Origin: Pogona vitticeps
Taxonomy: Eukaryota > Chordata > Lepidosauria > Squamata > Agamidae
Direction: 5' to 3'
Assembly (NCBI RefSeq): GCF_051106095.1
Contig: NC_135785.1
Span: forward strand, 97,461,001-97,525,000
Length of the DNA stretch: 64,000 nucleotides
The notes below the pieces were generated by a model. That model ran no database searches and had not been told where the DNA came from. It saw only the letters and a program-made list of their open reading frames with translations. Position 1 is the stretch's first letter. Each line of letters starts with the position of its first letter. Both the position numbers and the translations under genes were made by a program. Positions 58,331 through 64,000 of this stretch are shown in pieces.

Positions 58331-59344
58331 AACAGTGATCCATTTACTGATCTACTGGAAGGTGATGATAAAACAAAACAACCTGCAGTTGGAGGCAGAA
58401 CTTCATTGCTCTGCTGTGTAGTTCCTTGCACTTCCCATGACCAGCAAAACAAGAATACAAATAATACCAAATTGATGGGAGGGGAGGGGGAGAGATGGCA
58501 AAACAAATTGAGCACATTAAGACGTTGGAGACAAAAATGAAGAATTGCTGCCCAGAATATCATTTAAAAATTAAAAAAATAACATAATACAGAAAACAAC
58601 TCTACCCATAGTGCTGGATTTGTAATGGTGACCATATTCTTCTCCTTTTCTGCAGTTTAGGGTGGGACACAGACCTTTTCACAGTGTCTTTTAATATATA
58701 ATTACAACCCAGCTTCTTTTAATGCACACATTTGTTTACTCTGAACTATTTCGGACACAGGCCAAAGACCCAGAGGGCCAGTACAGTGAGGGAGCAGATG
58801 GGAGCATGGAGCAGGTCATCAGGTTAGCAATATTTTAAGAACAATTATACATCATTGAATGGCTGTTTTTAGTTCAATCAGCATTCTCTCCGAGGGAAGA
58901 AGATGCTGATGATACAGAAATGAAGGACTCTTGAAGTTTAAATTGGATTACTGAATTCGCTGGTTGATCTGAAAGTTGAGCACTGAGTTCTTGGTATTCA
59001 GAATATAGCAGGGATGACTCTAAGTAGAGGGTGGTGGTTGCCTCAGGTGGCAGATACTATGAGGTGTGGAGTGGGAGGGATGTGTTTGGAGAGCAGAGTC
59101 CTGAAAGCTACAAGACTTGTTTGGTGCCCCCTTAACCAGCCAGCTGCCCCTGCCCTAAAGTGCAAGATGCCATCCTGTATTGAAGTAAAATTCAGCTGCT
59201 CATCTGACTGGCTTCTGTATATTGACCTGGGCCTGGGTGGGAGGCTGCCATTTTATCCTTCATTTTTCAGTCTAAATCTATGATTGCATTCTGGGGCTGG
59301 CCCATGGCATTTTGCTGTTTGAGAAAGAGTGGCCACATGCACAC
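58331..59344. other. Unique non-coding stretch
   Basis: No gene or mobile element recognised. Complementary frames at 58279-58563 have no domains. Confidence 0.35.
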
Positions 59345-59965
59345 ATAATTTATTTATTTTGTTTATTTAAAATATTTTTTTACTCTTCCTCTCTCCTTTA
59401 AAAGGACCCAAGGAGGCTTACATCCTTGAAAGACAACATTTAAAGCTGAAAACAATGAGTATGCAAACAGTAAAAAGGAACAAATACCACTCTGAGAGAT
59501 GGTAAACAGAAACAGTACATGCAACCCAGACAGAGCAGTAATGCATAACAATCCATCTAAAATGTCTTTGCCGGCTTGCGGAACAAAGATGGGGCCAGTC
59601 TGGCCTCCTGTGGGAGGGAGTTCCAAAGTCTGGGAGCAGCAACAGAGAAGTCCCTCTCCCGTGGTCCCATCAGATGCACTTGTGAAGGTAGTGGGACTGA
59701 AAGAAAGGCCTCTCCTGATGATCTTAACACCCAGGCCAGCTCATAATGGGAGATATGGCCTTTGAAATAGCTTGGATCCAGGCCAATTTGGGCTTTATAG
59801 GTTAAAATCAGCACTTTGATTTGTGCCCAGAAATGGATTGGCAGCCACTGGAGCTTTGGTAACAGGGGGGATTTATGTGATCCCTGGAACCAGCCCCAGT
59901 TGGCAATCTGGCTGCTGCATTTTGGACCCACTGGAGTTTCCTGGCACTTTCCATTGGCAGCCCCA
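59345..59965 (-). mobile_element. L2-like LINE 3' end
   Basis: On the minus strand: PSHFWAQIKVLILTYKAQIG-like reading (59840-59780), the AAPRLWNSLPQEARLAPSLF motif (59644-59585), the 3' UTR with GATGTAAGCCTCCTTGGGTC (59404-59423) and an AAATAAA-rich tail near 59345-59372. It is the same family as 22015-22815 and retains a longer C-terminal frame. Confidence 0.82.
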
Positions 59966-62544
59966 CCCTAGCTGAGTGATCTTATTTTGACACCTGAGGT
60001 TAAAAACAAAAAGACAAACAAAAAACCGCAAGTGCCCCTTACAATTAGTAAAAATGAGACCATAATGAATTAAATAGCATTTTTATTGATGCTGAAAACC
60101 TGAGGAGGTCACCTTCCTCTCTCTGCCTAATGTTTTAGCTGGTCTTGATTGCTACTGAGAGAATAAGATGATGTTCTAAAGAAGACAAATGGATAGAAAA
60201 ACCTAATATTTTCATTCCCTTCAACAAATCAGAAAAGAATAGCTTAATAGGCCACACGCCCTACTTCCACAGCAACTGGGCTGCCATCATTATCATTTAG
60301 TATTTATAAACTCTCCCCATGTCATAGGTCATTGCAGAGATTAAAAATAAAGAAGGCCTTGCTCGTAGCGTACAAGGCAGAGAACATGGAAGGAAGCATC
60401 TTGTCAGGGGAATTTAGGGGTCATCAAGAAACCAGCAATAAAACAGTCCCTTAATCTGGCAGAATAATAATAATAATAAAAATCAAAGTGAAAGAGAGGA
60501 CCGAGATGTGGCTAATAATTTCTTCAAAGGGTAGGAGAATCGCTGGGAAGAGGCCTCTATGTACAGGAAGCAGCAAAAGAAAAGGCGAGAAGAAAAGGGA
60601 GGGAAAGTTTTACCATAGCTGTTCTATTATATGTTTAAATATCAATGGCCATTGAATATGACAATGTCTGTCATTAGAGGTACTGTAATGATAACTTCAT
60701 TGCTATAGTCAATGTTCTGTTTTAAAGTGCCACATGTACAATGAAATGGATTCATTCTTTTATGTAACTAGCAGCCACCATCAAAAAGCGCATTTTCCTT
60801 TTATTCCTCTGACCATCCAGCCTCACAGCTTTTCATACTGGCCGTAAGTCTGAACTTTGGAATGATCAAATATACCAGAAAATTCTCTCTCCCTTCCTTT
60901 TTGGTCAATGGCTAAACCTTATGAAACCAGAGATCAAAAGAAACCTGCTATCTTCTACGGACTGTGGTTCTATTCATGGGAGTAAAATAGGCTGTCATCG
61001 CCATCAAACAGCTGCTTGTTGTTGCCAAGAAAGGCAGCAGCTGGCTCCCACAAAGCCAGCTCAGAAGGGCTTCCTCTAAAGGAGGTATATGCATGTGACA
61101 CACCCTGCTCCTCACATTTGCCCTGGAGTAGTTGGTGGATCACATCATCTAGCCTAAAAGTTCTGCATAGCTTCTTCCACTCTTAATTTAGGGGTGAGCA
61201 ATAGCTGCCCCGCAAAGATCATGCACCACCCTCTGCCTGTTTTTGTGAGTCTTGCTATTATGGCACCAAAGGTCGGCAGGATGATGGTAGTGGTGGTGGT
61301 GTCTGCCTCTTAAAAGCCTCTCGGGACCATGATTCTTCTTTGAAAGGAAGCTCCAGGGAGTTTGATGCCACCTCAGCACTGAAATGTGGTGGTATAGGAG
61401 CAAATTCAGTGACACAGTAAGAGTGCTGCCTCATTGGACTTGTACGGGCCATGTGTTTCTCAAAGCTGACCACCCCTGCCATTGTTTATGTCATGTTACT
61501 ATGCTATTGGGCTCTCTGAAGCATCCTCAGCTGGGCGAAATTGTCTTGTTCTGTTTCATAACTAAATGTATTCACTCTTGGTGCCCTAGATGTCCAGAAA
61601 TCATTTTCAGAACATTTGGGACAGGCCAATTCTCTCTCTTTCTTCATGGGGTGTAGTTGCCAGAACATTCTTCTAGGGCTTTCCAGATGTTTAGACCTAC
61701 AAATCCCATCATTCCCGGGCACTGACAAAACTTTTGGGGACCGTAAGACTCGTATGTTACAACACCTGGAGGAACCAGGTTAAAGAAGGCTGGGTTAGAG
61801 TGCTGTACCAAGACTAGATTGTCACCTATTTATGAGTCATCAGAATACTTGAAGCTCAATGAACCATTTAGGGCAATTCTCTTTCATGCAGTCCTGTGGC
61901 CCTACTGGTTGGGGATTCTAGTGCTTGTAGACACCCAAAGTAAAGTTTTCAAGCTGTGGTTGCAGCTAGTTTTAGACAACAGAAGAGTCATCAATGCTAG
62001 TTGACCTACTGCAAATTACACAGAAACCTACTAGTAAATCCAGGTTTGTTTCTTCCCAGTCTGGCTCAAGAGTTTCGGTGTACAACAGAATCAGTATAAC
62101 ATGACAAACTTCAGAAGTGTTAAAAAAGTGGGAGGGAAAACAGGATTAGACCTCTTAAAATATTAGGTGCAGATAAGGCCAATAGTGTAAGTAAGCCTAC
62201 CATCAAAAGCACCAGTGAACGATTTTCTGCACTGAAGTTACAACCCACTGAGGAACAAGTTGCTTCTATGGTCTTTGATTTCTCTGGGGTTGATCAGTGC
62301 GTTCCACTCCTGACATTATCAGGTACTATCAGTGTTTCATCTGGTATACTTAATGTTTTCTTGCTTCTTGATAAAAAAAAACAGACTTGACAATCTTGTT
62401 TCACTGTACTCATAAAGAAGATGCAATGAACTCAAAACATGTGTAATAAAATAATAGCATTTAAAGCAAATCAAGGTATGGAACTACTGAAGAAGGAATA
62501 GTGGTGGGCAGAACAGTTTGAACACAAGAGAATAAGAGTAGCTG
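59966..62544. other. Non-coding stretch with a candidate conserved block and a MITE
   Basis: No gene seen. About 60160-60850 is repeat-poor apart from a short (AAT)n at 60466-60480. It contains GTGGCTAATAATTTC, TCAATGGCCATTGA (palindrome) and ATGATAACTTCATTGC, suggesting possible regulatory conservation. A MITE remnant (61680-61796) is listed separately. Confidence 0.3.
61680..61796 (-). mobile_element. MITE remnant (CAGCCTTCTTTAACC type)
   Basis: Read on the minus strand it begins CCCAGCCTTCTTTAACCTGG (about 61795-61776), continues TCCAGGTGTTGTAACATACG and later GGGAATGATGGGATTTGTAG and AACATCTGGAAAGC. This is the common squamate MITE that starts CAGCCTTCTTCAACCTGGTG and carries a TGGGAGTTGTAGTCCAAAACATCTGGA end. 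Its far terminus is missing. Confidence 0.7.
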
Positions 62545-62692
62545 GCTCATGGATGACTCAGCCTTCCATCCTTCTGAGGTCAGTAAACTGAGGCCCCAGC
62601 TCACTAGGGGTCAAGTTGTTTGCATAATTATGTTGTAAACCACCCAGAGAGAGCTCTAGCACTATAGGGTAGTATAAAAGTCAAAACAACAA
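62545..62692 (+). mobile_element. SINE fragment with L2-like tail (MIR-like)
   Basis: GGATGACTCAGCCTTCCATC and CCTTCTGAGGTCAGTAAACTG, followed by CCCAGCTCACTAGGGGTCAAG and the tail TTGTAAACCACCCAGAGAGAG...GGGTAGTATAAAAGTC, resemble a tRNA-derived squamate SINE whose 3' end copies an L2-type LINE (AAACCGCCCAGAG...GGCGGTATATAAG). The 5' tRNA-like head is not recognisable. Confidence 0.6.
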
Positions 62693-64000
62693 GAGAATAA
62701 TATGTAAAGTGACACATAGGTTGCAGACTTGTACACCCTGATCTGAGAATATATCCCGTCAAATGCCCCTGCTTCATTGTAAGTCTTTAGGAAAATAAAT
62801 GACTAAATTAGCTAAATTAATTATGAGCTCCAACTAGAGTTGATCTATTGATTGAATTGGACTTGTTAAGTCAATGGTTTCTGCTAAACTAGATCCATTG
62901 ATTTAAGATGATTTAGTTGATATAGTTGATTTAGTCTGGTAAGTGCCACAATATTTAATTATCCGCAAAACATGATGTTTTTAAAACCCCAAATCATTAT
63001 ATTCCTAGCTGATGTCCTATATTGTTGTTGCCAAACTGTCCTAGAAATGCATCTATAATTTCTGGGAATGATGTATGTTGCTTCATTGACTACACTTAAT
63101 TCCAAGGAAATACATAGAGGCTAGAGCTCCTCATCATGATTAAACACAGTCGGATCAAAGCTGAGGATACGATGACACAATGACATCATCTGTGTTGATT
63201 TCTCTTTAAGAAATTCCACCGTTACTTATTACTGATTGCAGATCCTTCATTTTTAAAAAAGCAACAACAACAAAAGACAGAGCAGAAGATGAGAATGAAT
63301 TCCCATTTGTTTCCAGTCTTTACAAAGGAGAAAAAAGAGTTTGAACAAAGTTCTTTGTGGCCGATTTGTCCATGGTATACTTGAAAGGCAAGGGGTAAGA
63401 AGAATCCAAGTCTCCTCCTTTGTAGAGGAAATGTGTGGGCTGGTGGCGGTTGGCCAATGACCGCTGACATCACAGGTCCCTTGGAATGCCTCTGAATAAC
63501 GTGGGTGTGGAGACCGAAGGGATCGTGAAGAGCAACCTGGAGGATCAACCAAGGGAAACAGAGCACAGAGATCTAATCTAAGCAAGAGGCTTAGATTAGT
63601 TTGCACCTGGAAGACGTGGCAAAGCAATGGCCAGCCCTGATAGGGACTTCCATTTCCCAAGCCAACTGTCACGTTTCTTTTGAGACACAGGAAGAAGTAT
63701 CGTTAACTCTATCTGGCTTGAAATATTTGGATCTGTGTACTTGAATATCCATAGTTTTGATTTTTATCTCCTTCTCTGCCTTTGGCTGTCCATAAGAACA
63801 GTTTAAGAGAAACGGACATTGTACAATTTTTACAGCTGAGGTGACTTTAATCCTTACCATCGATATATGTCTAGCTGTCAGCTTTCCAGTGCAGCAGGTT
63901 GCGGCCCTTCCATCTTACTCCTTCCTTGCCTACGTGTCTCGGCTTCTCCAGCCAGGGGAAAGGAACAAACAGGACGAGCCACCCGTCAAGAGGGCTTGGA
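62693..64000. other. Unique non-coding stretch
   Basis: No gene or mobile element recognised. Minus-strand frames at 63222-63672 overlap in two registers and show no domain or splice pattern. The last 150 bases are GC-richer, but too short to call a CpG island. Confidence 0.35.

Noticed and set aside
63850-64000. Possible CpG island or promoter at the window end
   Set aside because: GC is raised but CpG density is low and the stretch is too short to judge.

Overview
This window looks like nuclear DNA of a squamate reptile, most likely a lizard. The evidence is its repeat content: several BovB (RTE) LINE copies, a Sauria-type tRNA-derived SINE, squamate L1 3' ends, L2/CR1 LINEs, many short hAT and Tc/Mariner-like elements, and long microsatellites. 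I recognise no host protein-coding exon, rRNA or free-standing tRNA gene. The DNA behaves like intergenic or intronic sequence, and almost every long open frame belongs to a transposable element or a microsatellite.

Layout. Positions 1-1620 hold the gag-like end of a DIRS-type retroelement fossil, followed directly by a 5'-truncated BovB LINE (1636-6509). That BovB copy is split by an L2/CR1-group LINE with its own endonuclease and reverse transcriptase pieces (about 3264-6099). From 6.5 to 10.9 kb the DNA is mostly unique, with small repeats. An L1 3' end (about 10.98-11.98 kb) is followed at once by a hAT element with a perfect 8-bp target duplication (12033-12331) and a long (AAT)n tract. 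A Tigger-like element (15484-16256) carries a Sauria SINE inside it. Positions 16.7-24.3 kb hold two related TA-flanked MITEs, a 46-unit (CTAT)n array, an L2-like 3' end, and a large inverted-repeat element with 15-bp target duplications. Positions 25.7-27.8 kb carry two sister 136-137 bp hAT MITEs. A second BovB copy lies on the minus strand at 29.3-32.0 kb with a MITE inside it. At 33713-38983 is a very young LTR retrotransposon fossil of Ty3/Gypsy Gmr1-like type. Its two 532-bp LTRs look identical, it has 5-bp target duplications, its gag contains a SCAN-like region, and its integrase lies ahead of RNase H. After it come another hAT element, a third BovB copy (41.0-42.06 kb), a second copy of the BovB-inserted MITE family, a degenerate RTE tail, an L1 3' end on the minus strand (50.35-51.32 kb), several L2 remnants and a second inverted-repeat element (56149-56350).

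The repeats form recognisable systems. BovB is the machinery that the Sauria SINE borrows through its BovB-like tail. Autonomous hAT and Tc/Mariner elements elsewhere in the genome would have moved the MITEs seen here. The most unusual signal is a pair of snap-back elements (23682-24327 and 56149-56350). Both show a CUGAAGA-like box, a short hairpin and then GAAAC, the layout of a hammerhead ribozyme as known from Penelope-like elements. All identifications were made by eye; none was checked against a database.
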